A stretch of DNA of 64,000 nucleotides, from contig NZ_JAMPKJ010000024.1 of the NCBI RefSeq assembly GCF_039962115.1, forward strand, positions 1 to 64,000, in the 5' to 3' direction. Below are positions 8,312-15,887 of this stretch, one piece after another. Numbering within the stretch: position 1 is the stretch's first letter; each line of letters opens with the position of its first letter. This DNA is from Funiculus sociatus GB2-C1 (GTDB taxonomy: Bacteria > Cyanobacteriota > Cyanobacteriia > Cyanobacteriales > FACHB-T130). A program made the position numbers and the translations under genes. The notes below the pieces were generated by a model. That model was not told the DNA's origin. It did no database searches and saw only the letters and a program-made list of their open reading frames with translations.

Positions 8312-8695
8312 ATGGATATCAACATACCGGATGTGGTAGCTGAAGTTACAGCAGCTTTTGAGCGTTACGAAAAAGCTTTGATTAGCAATGATGTCGCCGT
8401 ACTCGACGAATTATTTTGGAGGAGTCCACACACTTTGCGCTTTGGGGTGACTGAAAATTTGTATGGCTATGATGCGATCGCTACTTTTCGCAGCCAGCGA
8501 TCGCCTGTGAATTTAGAGCGATCGCTAATTCATACCACGATCACTACCTACGGACGAGATTTCGCCACCGCCAACACAGAATTTCAGCGCCTTGGCTCAA
8601 ACCCCACCGGACGACAAAGCCAAACTTGGATGCGAACCCCGGACGGTTGGCGTATCGTTAGCGCTCATGTTTCATTGTTGGCTACTCCCGATTAG
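8312..8695 (+). CDS. AtzH/HpxZ-like protein (NTF2-like fold, DUF3225)
   Basis: A 127-residue protein matching the AtzH-like/HpxZ family: an N-terminal helix ([16 protein letters not shown]), the strand-rich core [22 protein letters not shown], a paired-arginine segment, and the closing [16 protein letters not shown]. Family members are named from oxalurate degradation (HpxZ) and cyanuric-acid catabolism (AtzH), where they accompany amidases; their fold is SnoaL/NTF2-like. No allophanate hydrolase or oxamate gene is adjacent. It follows the amidohydrolase by about 340 bases with a terminator in between, so it is probably transcribed separately. Confidence 0.8.
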   Translation: MDINIPDVVAEVTAAFERYEKALISNDVAVLDELFWRSPHTLRFGVTENLYGYDAIATFRSQRSPVNLERSLIHTTITTYGRDFATANTEFQRLGSNPTGRQSQTWMRTPDGWRIVSAHVSLLATPD

Positions 8696-9219
8696 AGGGC
8701 GCTGGGTGCGTTAAGCAGCTAGAACTTTGCCGCTTTGTAAAGAAATATTAAGCAGAATTTATTAAAAAATGTTGCAGCTTCTTGAAACCAATTGCTAAGG
8801 TGTGCATAAGCAATGCTTCAGGTTAGCGCTCGTATTGAGGAGACGTGCCATTTATGCTCTACATTCATCTTGGCTGTTTGCCGACTAACTGATTCCAGAA
8901 ATGTCTGAAAAATATTTCTCGGACTTTCCGGCAAAACGGCTGAGAAATATCTTTTTTGCTTGTTTGACTGCTTTTAGTCCAGCGTCATTCTGTTAGCAAC
9001 TTCTCAAAGTTTTGGGTTATCAATTTTTAGACATTTTTAGGTTTGTGTTCCCTAAAATTTCCGGAAAATGTCTTGCACGGCAAGGTTTAGTCCAAGTAAT
9101 ACCCCAAACACAAATCAATTGTCATCTCAGTGCGTGAAATTAGGAACTTTTCTGTTGGATTTTGCACATAACCACTGAAAAAGCCAGCGCAGTGAGTCCT
9201 CAAATATGGAGGTTTAATC
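8696..9219. other. Non-coding stretch between AtzH-like and SDR genes
   Basis: About 520 bases without a supportable gene on either strand. An AT-rich tract near 9040-9080 and the GGAGG-type site just before 9220 suggest that the right part carries the promoter and ribosome-binding site of the SDR gene. No repeat or RNA gene was recognised. Confidence 0.5.
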
Positions 9220-10044
9220 ATGGATATTCAAGGAAAGACAGCTCTGATTACTGGAGCTTCGCGGGGGATTGGACGAGCGATCGCACTCGTTTTAGCCAAA
9301 CAAGGAGCAAAACGCCTGTTGTTGGTAGCACGCGATGAACAGCGGTTAGCCCAAGTCGCCGCCGAAATCGAAGCTATGGGCGTGGAAGTGGCGATCCTAC
9401 CTTTGGATTTGGCTCAAGTGATAGAAGTGAATATTGCGATCGCTAAAGCTTGGCGAGACTACGGGCAAATTCATCTACTCGTCAACTGTGCAGGCGTTGC
9501 ACACCAAACACCCTTCTTACGTTCCCGACTGCCAAATGTGCAGGAAGAAATCGCCATTAATTTAATGGGAATGTACACCATCACACGTCTAGTTGCTCGA
9601 CGCATGGCAGCACAACGGGAAGGGACAATCGTTAACGTTTCAAGCTTAATGGGCAAAGTGGCAGCCCCGACGATGGCAACTTATTCTGCCACCAAGTTTG
9701 CAATTGTCGGATTTACCCAAGCCTTGCGCGGCGAACTCGCTGCATACAATATCCGGGTAATAGCTTTGCTGCCCTCTTTAACCGATACTGACATGGTGCG
9801 AGAATTACAGTGGTTTCGCTGGGTAGTTCCCACGACTACCGAGAAAGTCGCTCAGGCGCTCGTCGCCGGACTGCACAAGGAATCGCCGGAAATCTTGGTA
9901 GGATGGCAAAGTCATTTGGCTGTGTGGTGCAACCGCCTTGCACCTTGGCTGCTGGAGAAGGTTTTACTGATAGCTGCTCCGCTGTCGAAGTATAAACAAA
10001 AGCGTTACCGCAGACTTAGAGAGGCTGGAGCAATCGGGCGTTAG
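9220..10044 (+). CDS. Short-chain dehydrogenase/reductase (SDR)
   Basis: A 274-residue classical SDR that would oxidise or reduce a carbonyl/alcohol using NAD(P). The Rossmann motif TGASRGIG is at residues 11-18, followed by NCAG, a catalytic Ser in NVSSLMG, and YSATK carrying the Tyr/Lys pair. A C-terminal extension (VAQALVAGLHKESPEILVG ...) with a hydrophobic, basic tail resembles SDRs that act on acyl or lipid substrates at membranes, but the substrate is not inferable. A clear purine-rich site (GGAGG) lies about 10 bases upstream of the ATG. It stands alone. Confidence 0.85.
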   Translation: MDIQGKTALITGASRGIGRAIALVLAKQGAKRLLLVARDEQRLAQVAAEIEAMGVEVAILPLDLAQVIEVNIAIAKAWRDYGQIHLLVNCAGVAHQTPFLRSRLPNVQEEIAINLMGMYTITRLVARRMAAQREGTIVNVSSLMGKVAAPTMATYSATKFAIVGFTQALRGELAAYNIRVIALLPSLTDTDMVRELQWFRWVVPTTTEKVAQALVAGLHKESPEILVGWQSHLAVWCNRLAPWLLEKVLLIAAPLSKYKQKRYRRLREAGAIGR

Positions 10045-10076
10045 AGCAATCCTCTCTCCTTTCTTCGTGGAGAGCA

Positions 10077-10095
10077 GGGTTGTTTTATACAACCC
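10077..10095 (+). terminator. Hairpin terminator after the SDR gene
   Basis: A 6-bp stem GGGTTG/CAACCC with a 7-base T/A loop, about 30 bases after the SDR stop codon. No long T run follows. Confidence 0.4.
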
Positions 10096-10124
10096 TTAAA
10101 AAATATCGAAAATTGTGACATTTT

Positions 10125-10148
10125 GTAGGGGCATTGCTATGCCCCTAC
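10125..10148. repeat. Palindromic dispersed repeat (GTAGGGGCAT type)
   Basis: A perfect 10-bp inverted repeat (GTAGGGGCAT / ATGCCCCTAC) with a TGCT loop. The same arms, slightly altered, flank the insertion sequence at 30741-32188, so this is a repeat family of the genome. Confidence 0.65.
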
Positions 10149-10190
10149 CGCCAACCATAAGATCAGGGGTCAGATGGGGCGCGATCGCAT

Positions 10191-11078
10191 CTAAGCATCC
10201 GGATCGATACCCAATTCCCGGAGTTTCGCCGCCAATGCTTGAGCTTTAGCTTGGGCTAACTCGCGTTGTCGGCGTTCCTCGTCAGCGTTTGCTTGGGCTA
10301 ACTCGCGTTGTCGGCGTTCCTCATCGGCGTTCGCTTGTGCTAACTCGCGTTGTCGGCGTTCCTCGTCAGCGTTGGCTTGTGCTAACTCGCGTTGTCGGCG
10401 TTCTTCTGTAGCTACTTCTTTGGGTATTGGTAGCAACTCCCCCTCAGAGGTAAAAAAGCGTAACTTTCGCTCATGGATACCCAGATACAACTCTAACTGC
10501 TGACTCCACAGCCACCCAGAGGAATTAGGTTCTATCGGTTGATACTGACCGTCTTTTAGATGAAACCCGGCAAGTTCGAGAGTTTTGGGATCAAACCAAA
10601 AATAATCTGGCGTGCGAAGGATATCTTGATAGATTTGTTTTTTTATCCCCTTGTCTACGTTAGCTGTACTCTCAGAGATAATTTCCACAATTACATTGGG
10701 ATACTTCCCGCCTTCTCCCCAAACTACCCAACTTCTGCGGGGATGGCGTTCTGTTCCCAGCACTACAAAGAAATCTGGGCCGCGAAAATCCCGCGATTTG
10801 ATTTGGTCTTGAGAGTAGTAAATTGTCAGATTTCCACTAACATAAAAATCGTTACGGTTACGCCACCACCATTCTAAGGAATTGATGAGCGCATCCATCT
10901 GCTGTCGATGCCAATCACTTTCCAAAGGCGGTTCGTCACTCCATAAATCAGTAGGTGGAACGACAATATCTTCCCACGTATCTTCTGAGATATTTCTTTC
11001 TTGAGCGAGGGACATGGCATCTTGGGCGTTAGTGCTATGAGTATATGGTAGCCGGGTGGATGCGATCGCATTCATCAT
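10191..11078 (-). CDS. Uma2/DUF820 family protein with a tandem C-terminal repeat
   Basis: A 295-residue protein. Residues about 50-225 form the Uma2 domain, a restriction-endonuclease-like fold abundant in cyanobacteria: RGPDFFVVLG and PNVIVEIISESTANVDKGIKKQIY hold the acidic and basic active-site-like positions. From about residue 226 a charged 14-residue unit (ERRQRELAQANADE) is repeated nearly four times and forms a predicted coiled coil ending in AAKLRELGIDPDA. The cellular role of Uma2 proteins is unsettled. The start ATG overlaps the stop of the upstream HNH pseudogene by 4 bases. It heads a region full of nuclease and toxin relics. Confidence 0.8.
   Translation of the reverse strand: MMNAIASTRLPYTHSTNAQDAMSLAQERNISEDTWEDIVVPPTDLWSDEPPLESDWHRQQMDALINSLEWWWRNRNDFYVSGNLTIYYSQDQIKSRDFRGPDFFVVLGTERHPRRSWVVWGEGGKYPNVIVEIISESTANVDKGIKKQIYQDILRTPDYFWFDPKTLELAGFHLKDGQYQPIEPNSSGWLWSQQLELYLGIHERKLRFFTSEGELLPIPKEVATEERRQRELAQANADEERRQRELAQANADEERRQRELAQANADEERRQRELAQAKAQALAAKLRELGIDPDA
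10257..10403. repeat. 42-bp tandem repeats inside the Uma2 gene
   Basis: A 42-bp unit occurs about 3.5 times with exact phase (the TCGCGTTGTC block recurs at 10261, 10303, 10345 and 10387). The period is a multiple of three, so each unit adds 14 residues to the coiled-coil tail. Confidence 0.8.
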
Positions 11079-11496
11079 TCAATCTTTGGGGGATGCCAGC
11101 CAACCGCTACCCACTCGCGTCTAACCATAACAGCAATAATATTATTAAGTTGGAGAGCTATAACTGTCGCTCGACCACAGATAGTTTTACCAATAATCTG
11201 CGCGCTGTCCTCACTCCAAGTGAAATGCCGCGACCATTTCTGATGTCGAGGGTTGAACAGCCGAATTCGCCGCCCTGTCACTGGGTCGCGTCCATGCGTT
11301 TGCGTACCTTTGTAACTATTGCACAGCCGACAAGCTAACCACAAATTATCTTCATCGTCAGTACCACCTTTAGCTGTGGGAATCAGGTGGTAATTTCTAA
11401 AATTCCAAGAACATATTTCTGCAAACTGCGGCAATAACCACAGCGATCGCCAGCTTGTGCGCGTACTCGATCTCGGACTTCATCTGAAATTGCCAT
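11075..11496 (-). pseudogene. HNH endonuclease, frameshifted
   Basis: From ATG at 11496 the frame reads an intact HNH N-terminus (SDEVRDRVRAQAGDRCGYC with the first zinc CxxC, then KYVLGILEI), but runs into a stop near 11390. The rest of the domain (HLIPTAKGGTDDEDNLWLAC, the second Cys pair LACRLC, then SYKGTQTHG) continues in another frame to 11075. One missing base between EI and the HLIP motif, where the family has EIDHxIP, explains this and removes the conserved Asp-His junction. A sequencing error cannot be excluded. It pairs with the CopG-like gene just upstream, and its 3' end overlaps the Uma2 start. Confidence 0.75.
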
Positions 11497-11638
11497 TAAG
11501 GTGTTTCAAAAATAGGAATCCCTATATTTTCGAGATACCCGCTAGATATCAAATCCAATATCGCAAACTTGGCGAATTCAAAGATGAAAGCAAGCGATCG
11601 CTACTAATCTGCTTTTTGCTTAATTTTCCGGCTAGAAC

Positions 11639-12028
11639 TTATGCCTCTAATGGTTCCATCAAGCCGCGCCGTACTGCTTCACTCATGGCTTGAGCTTTCT
11701 GTAACAAGCCTTCTTCGTAAACCTGCATCAGCGCTAGTAACTCGGAACGTTGTGTTTCTGTAAGTGTCCCAGCTTGTTGTCTATCCAACAGCCTACTCAG
11801 ACTTTGGTCTTGCTCCGGTTCCATCTGAAGCTGTGCTAAAGCCATCACTTCCTCGTCAGATAAGGCTGATACTGGTTTAATTGCTTCCGACTGTAGACCA
11901 AGTGGTGATAGTGAAAGCTCAATTGTATCTACTAGAACATCAGCAACATCTCGGCTACTCAGTTGTGCTAGTCGCTCAGCTCTACGGTAAACCTCATCTG
12001 GCAGGGTAAGAGTGACTTGGGTACTCAT
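11639..12028 (-). CDS. CopG/RHH-like putative antitoxin, partner of HNH gene
   Basis: A 129-residue protein from ATG at 12028 (an upstream in-frame start at 12115 adds 29 unconvincing residues). The N-terminal strand-helix STQVTLTLPDEVYRRAERLAQLS looks like a ribbon-helix-helix or DNA-binding antitoxin module. The C-terminus is a Leu/Glu-rich helix ending in EAVRRGLMEPLEA. In many cyanobacteria a protein of this design is encoded directly before a small HNH nuclease, as here (142 bases). Whether the pair acts as toxin-antitoxin is unproven; in this genome the HNH partner is frameshifted, so the gene may be an orphan. Confidence 0.6.
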   Translation of the reverse strand: MSTQVTLTLPDEVYRRAERLAQLSSRDVADVLVDTIELSLSPLGLQSEAIKPVSALSDEEVMALAQLQMEPEQDQSLSRLLDRQQAGTLTETQRSELLALMQVYEEGLLQKAQAMSEAVRRGLMEPLEA

Positions 12029-12193
12029 AAGAATATTGTGTGTAAAAGTTTTCTTTATTGTGGCAGAGGAGAGGGATCGCGCTTGCAGTCTGGGGAATGC
12101 GATCGCGGTTGCCATGTGGGGATGCGATCGCGCTTAGTTCGCCTAGATATAGAAATTCCAGATGGTGAGAGCTTAGAGATATGCGATAACAAC

Positions 12194-13036
12194 TCAGGGG
12201 ATAGAGGGGAGATTGTTAACACGGGCGAAGATACTATATTCAGGACTACGTTGAGCAACTTCTTTTAAAAGAGCGACCGCCTCTGGATCGTGACAATGGT
12301 GAGCAAGGTAAGGGAGAATATGCACAACAGCAAAGGCACTATACTCAGCACGGGACTGGCAGTGTTCTTTCAGAAGTGCGATTGCTTCCAAATTACCAGT
12401 CTCTTGAGCAATTTTTAGTAAAGAGAACATATATTTAACGCGCTCGGTGCGGTGCTTGATTAACTCCTTCCTGCTGCCGCGATCGCTATTAAGGTCAAAG
12501 ATCCGCTCAACTTCCTTTCCCCGTGCATCACGACCTTGTACTCTGGCACCATCCACCGAGTCCCAGGAGAAATGCAGATGCTTATTTATGTCTGTAGCAT
12601 TATCAGTTGGGTCAATCAGCAAAGGATTGCCATTTGAGTCGAGTGGAAATTGCGTCCCCTTGTGTCCAGCATCGTTGCATTTTTCGCATGAGAGTAGGAG
12701 ATTGCTCCAGTCAAAGGTCAGTGTGACGCATCTAGGATTTCCTTTTGGACAAAAGTGTTCGATGTCCCCATATCCTGTAGTTGTGACCTGGCTTTCACAG
12801 TAGGCACATTTCCCATGAAAGATCCTCTCAAGAGCATCTTTTATTTCTTTTTGCCTATACTTAATGGTGGTCTTCTCAACATTCTTTTCAGCTTTAGCAA
12901 CTTCTTGTTTTGTTGAAGTCGGATTAGCTTTGACTGCTTGTAAATTAGCTATAGCTGCCTGTAGCTCGGATAACCACCTAGCAGCATTGCGTTTCAGTAC
13001 ACCAGGAGGCTCTTGAGGTCTTGATACGGGAATCAA
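12194..13036 (-). CDS. ptuB: PtuB-like HNH nuclease of a Septu defence system
   Basis: A 280-residue HNH nuclease of the retron/Septu-associated type (TIGR02646-like). Zinc and catalytic motifs are present: CAYCES at about residue 96, then DIEHFCPKG (the HNH His), the downstream SNLLLSCEKCNDAGHKG and a FDLNSDRGSRKELI segment. The C-terminal 60 residues form helical repeats (ALLKE.CQSRAEYSAFA / ALLKEVAQRSPEYSIFA). It overlaps the ATPase gene by 4 bases, the standard PtuA-PtuB arrangement. In Septu the ATPase restrains or triggers the nuclease against phage (known for the family); activity here is inferred from intact motifs. Confidence 0.82.
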   Translation of the reverse strand: MIPVSRPQEPPGVLKRNAARWLSELQAAIANLQAVKANPTSTKQEVAKAEKNVEKTTIKYRQKEIKDALERIFHGKCAYCESQVTTTGYGDIEHFCPKGNPRCVTLTFDWSNLLLSCEKCNDAGHKGTQFPLDSNGNPLLIDPTDNATDINKHLHFSWDSVDGARVQGRDARGKEVERIFDLNSDRGSRKELIKHRTERVKYMFSLLKIAQETGNLEAIALLKEHCQSRAEYSAFAVVHILPYLAHHCHDPEAVALLKEVAQRSPEYSIFARVNNLPSIP

Positions 13037-14382
13037 GGCAGATTTGCCTCCAAAAAAGCCTTGGTTCGAGCTTCTAAACTACCGGGATCGGGAGGACCAC
13101 CAATCGGCTGTGCTTCCTTCATAAACAGCCTGAGTTGCTCGTACTCCTTCCGTTCTTCCCCAATCAGATCATCTATCTTCTTTCTGAGTTCGTAATATCT
13201 CTTGATTTTCTGCTGTGTCTCAGGGGAATGCGTTGACTGAAGACCAAAAGCAGGACTTCTAAGTATATAGTCAACATCGTAGGCTGAAATATTATCAATT
13301 TGTGTCACCTGAACTTCACCATCCTCCATGTCTAAGCGGAGAGTGAGAGCATCTTCTCCTCCTCCGGCTGCAACTAGAGGACTGTGGGTGGCAACGAAAA
13401 ACTGGAGATTGGGAAAGACATCCCGCAACCAACCAGCAATCTGTCTTTGCCAGGATGGGTGCAGGTGGATATCCAGTTCATCGATCAACACAACGCCGGA
13501 TGTCTGCGTTGGATCATCAATATCGGGAAAAGCCTGAAGTAATCGCCAGATCAAATCTCCAGCTAGGGCTATGACGCTGCGAAAGCCATCAGACAAACTA
13601 ATGGTTGGGACTTTTTGACCATTCACTGTGAACTGGATAACACCATCAGCAGTCACCCCAGCAACCTTCGCGTTTCCAGGAAGAAGCTGAGTAATAGCTC
13701 TTTCCCCCACCGTCCGCATTTGTCGCGCCTTAATATCATTCCCATCTTTAGCAATCCGGTAATCTAGATAAACCATCCACCGCTCAAATGAGCTTAAGGC
13801 GCTGTCTTCATCAAACTGCGTAATAAAGTTGCTGGAGCGCTTTGCTGGCTCTAGGCTGGGTATCAAGACTTGATTCACTCGCGTGAGTCGGCGGAAGGCT
13901 CCATAACCGACAGCAAACCATCCTTGAGTATCTGAGGCAAAGGCATTTGTCCGCAGCCAGGTGAGGATCTTTGAACTGTCCTCAATTAGCACAGGTTCAG
14001 TATAGGTTTCTTTGCCAACCTTAACAGGTGTATCAGCAGTAACAGCATAGGAATAAGAGAAAGATTTCCGAATTTTATTTTCTCCAAAAATTCCAGCATC
14101 AATTTCTTCCTGATGCAGAACAGCGGATAGCTTGCCTGGGTTTGAGGGGTCACAAACCCACCCAGTAGGGCGTGGGAGGAGTTCTTTGGCAGCTTCTGGT
14201 CCTGCTAAAAGTAGTGCTAGTGCCTGAAGTAATGTGCTTTTTCCTACTCCATTTTCTCCTAATAAGGTAATCCAAGAATAGGGCTTTGCCCTATCCCGAC
14301 GAGTAGTAGCATTACGAGTAAATTCTATCTTCTGTTCTCGAAAGCACTTGATATTGGTAAGAGTAATGCTTTCAACCCACAT
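13033..14382 (-). CDS. ptuA: PtuA-like AAA ATPase of a Septu defence system
   Basis: A 449-residue SMC/ABC-like AAA_15/AAA_21 ATPase. The N-terminal strand SITLTNIKCFREQKI leads to the Walker A LLGENGVGKST at about residue 42. An ABC-type signature lies near SLSDGFRSVIAL, Walker B is GVVLIDELDIHLHP, and the H-switch is FVATHSPLV. The length and overlap with a downstream HNH gene fit type I Septu rather than an OLD-family protein, which would carry a Toprim domain. It is the first gene of the two-gene operon. The flanks hold decaying nuclease and antitoxin genes, as in defence islands. Confidence 0.82.
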   Translation of the reverse strand: MWVESITLTNIKCFREQKIEFTRNATTRRDRAKPYSWITLLGENGVGKSTLLQALALLLAGPEAAKELLPRPTGWVCDPSNPGKLSAVLHQEEIDAGIFGENKIRKSFSYSYAVTADTPVKVGKETYTEPVLIEDSSKILTWLRTNAFASDTQGWFAVGYGAFRRLTRVNQVLIPSLEPAKRSSNFITQFDEDSALSSFERWMVYLDYRIAKDGNDIKARQMRTVGERAITQLLPGNAKVAGVTADGVIQFTVNGQKVPTISLSDGFRSVIALAGDLIWRLLQAFPDIDDPTQTSGVVLIDELDIHLHPSWQRQIAGWLRDVFPNLQFFVATHSPLVAAGGGEDALTLRLDMEDGEVQVTQIDNISAYDVDYILRSPAFGLQSTHSPETQQKIKRYYELRKKIDDLIGEERKEYEQLRLFMKEAQPIGGPPDPGSLEARTKAFLEANLP

Positions 14383-14674
14383 TATCTTTGTCCTTCAGGT
14401 GCTTTATTAGAAAAAATTTTCTTGGGAGCATAGCCTTATCACTTTTTAACTGATTGCTTCTATCGACAAAGAAATCGATAATCTCTAGGACTTGTTGGTG
14501 CGAGATGAGGGCTATAAATGGAATTTAGGGTGATCGCTTCTATAATATCAACACTATGTCCCTAATCATCGTAATCCTTGCGATCGCAACAATTCATCAG
14601 CCCAAGCCCCATCTGCGTCTGATAGCGATCGCACTAGCTCATTAGAGCGAAAAGGCAGGTTGTGCCATCGCTTA
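14383..14674. other. Spacer with first copy of a 65-bp repeat
   Basis: No intact gene. 14568-14632 is the first copy of a 65-bp direct repeat whose second copy is at 14962-15026. Read on the minus strand, the repeat encodes the C-terminal peptide SLSDADGAWADELLRSQ, like the end of a small antitoxin, followed by an ATGA-type junction; the rest of that gene is gone. Confidence 0.5.
14568..14632. repeat. 65-bp direct repeat, copy 1
   Basis: It matches 14962-15026 at 61 of 65 positions by eye. The two copies flank the HicB gene. Both include HIP1 sites and read as an antitoxin-like C-terminal peptide on the minus strand. Confidence 0.75.
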
Positions 14675-14917
14675 TTAGGCGACAGATTCAACTTTTATGG
14701 ATACGCCATCAAATTATGGCAGGTCGTGACCCCTAGCAATACCGATAATTACCCACTCCTCCAGCACTTCTAATAACTCCGTGCGGCAGGCTTCTAAAGT
14801 TTTACCTGTTGCCCATACCCCAGTAGCACCAGGAATTTCTCCATAAAAGCCTTCATCATCCTCCAGCAGTTCATAGTGTGCCAATTCCATAGCCTTCTGG
14901 AGATATTTCTGAATCAT
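14675..14917 (-). pseudogene. HicB-family antitoxin cut by a premature stop
   Basis: From ATG at 14917 the frame gives a 67-residue HicB-like protein: YLQKAMELAHYELLEDDEGF, then YGEIPGATGVWATGKTLEAC and LLEVLEEWV, as in the HicB ribonuclease-H-like fold. It stops at TAA 14716-14714 after GHDLP. Reading on in the same frame gives FDGVSIKVESVA and a second stop at 14675, which is the usual HicB C-terminus, so the first stop is probably a nonsense mutation removing 13 codons. No hicA toxin gene is adjacent on either side. The shortened product may still fold; function is doubtful. Confidence 0.65.
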
Positions 14918-14961
14918 TTTCTACCTCTAGATATATCTAACATGAGTGCATCGAAATCCTT

Positions 14962-15026
14962 ATCGTAATCCTTGCGATCGCAACAATTTATCAGCCCAAG
15001 TTGCATCTGCGTCTGATAGCGATCGC
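14962..15026. repeat. 65-bp direct repeat, copy 2
   Basis: Second copy of the repeat at 14568-14632, 394 bases away and in the same orientation. Four differences were counted. On the minus strand it reads SLSDADATWADKLLRSQ and then stops. Confidence 0.75.
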
Positions 15027-15070
15027 GGGAACTCCTCTTCCAGCTAGGAAAAAATCAGCACTAACTTTGA

Positions 15071-15259
15071 CGCGAGACTGCCAACCAATCTAGAGAGAAA
15101 CTTTGTCGGAGATTGAGAAATAAGCAACTCATGAGGTTGAAGTTTCGCCGTCAACATTCTATTGATGGTTTGATTGTTGATTTTTACTGTAATGACGTTG
15201 GCTTTTTGCAAAATCGGGATGCTCCCCACGCCTGCGCTACGGCTATATTTACCCATTGA
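15071..15259 (+). pseudogene. DUF559 (Vsr-like endonuclease) fragment
   Basis: The plus-strand frame between the stop at 15068-15070 and the stop at 15257-15259 reads REKLCRRLRNKQL, then LKFRRQHSIDGLIVDFYC, the hallmark of DUF559 restriction-like nucleases (family: FRRQHPIG..IVDFYC). It lacks the N-terminal third and everything after the FYC strand, including the expected E/DGG-H catalytic region, and ends in unrelated sequence. It is a relic of a nuclease gene. Confidence 0.6.
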
Positions 15260-15470
15260 CTGATTCAATCAAGTTTTTCAGGTAAGCTGCTGCTTCTTTT
15301 GCAGGTAGCATAACCACTTCATTTTTCCTAAGAATTTCATACTGGTTATTACGATAACCGTGACCAATAATCAATCCTAAACTTACTGCTCTATTGCCAA
15401 GTTCTGTTAACTCGTTAAAGCCCATCGCTTCAACTTCCATATTTAGTTGTCTGATGATTTCCTCATCCAT
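15249..15470 (-). CDS. Small conserved hypothetical protein
   Basis: A 73-residue soluble protein (MDEEIIRQLNMEVEAMGF...), with an N-terminal helix, a central LGLIIGHGYRNNQYEILRKNE segment of strand character, and a C-terminal helix KEAAAYLKNLIE. I recognise no family. The small size and its setting among toxin-antitoxin relics suggest an accessory gene, possibly an antitoxin, but nothing in the sequence proves it. An A/G-rich stretch (AGGAGG-type) lies just before the ATG, which supports translation. Confidence 0.5.
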   Translation of the reverse strand: MDEEIIRQLNMEVEAMGFNELTELGNRAVSLGLIIGHGYRNNQYEILRKNEVVMLPAKEAAAYLKNLIESVNG

Positions 15471-15875
15471 ATCCTTTAGCCTCCTCGTTACTGCATTTAC
15501 TTAAATTTTACTTTTTTTACATATCGTTAACTACCCACTTTAAAAGGGGCAGGAGATTACTCGCCATCCGCTAAGGCAGTAGCATCTTTACAAGTCAGCT
15601 TGCGCGATCGCGCACAAGATATCATAGCTTTTTTTAACAACCGCGATTTTTTGCCTCTCTCTCAAGAAATATTTTTTTAACTCAAAATCTTATTATATTA
15701 ATAATATATTACAAGCCTTTGTGAATAATTCTCTTCTATAGCAATCCTTGCAGGAATTGTAAAGTTATCTCTCTTCTCTCTTAAGCGCCCGGTCGCGGTT
15801 GGAGGAGTTCGTTTTTTTTCACCAATAGAATAGAACTGCTATAACTTCTTTTTTCTCTGCGTTCTCTGTGCCTCT
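15471..15875. other. AT-rich spacer before the TVP38 gene
   Basis: About 400 bases with no gene. It contains a GCGCGATCGCGC palindrome near 15604, long A/T tracts (15660-15720) and a pyrimidine-rich repeat of CTCTGYG units at about 15855-15876, a short tandem motif that also occurs near 39970. The right end probably holds the promoter of the membrane-protein/flavoprotein operon. Confidence 0.45.
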
Positions 15876-15887
15876 GTGGTTTGTTTT

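Noticed and set aside
14383-14713. Search for a hicA toxin downstream of hicB
   Set aside because: No small dsRNA-binding HicA motif in any frame; only the 65-bp repeat and remnants are present.
15044-15268. Minus-strand 74-codon ORF
   Set aside because: The opposite strand carries a recognisable DUF559 peptide in this stretch, and the ORF itself has no protein-like features.
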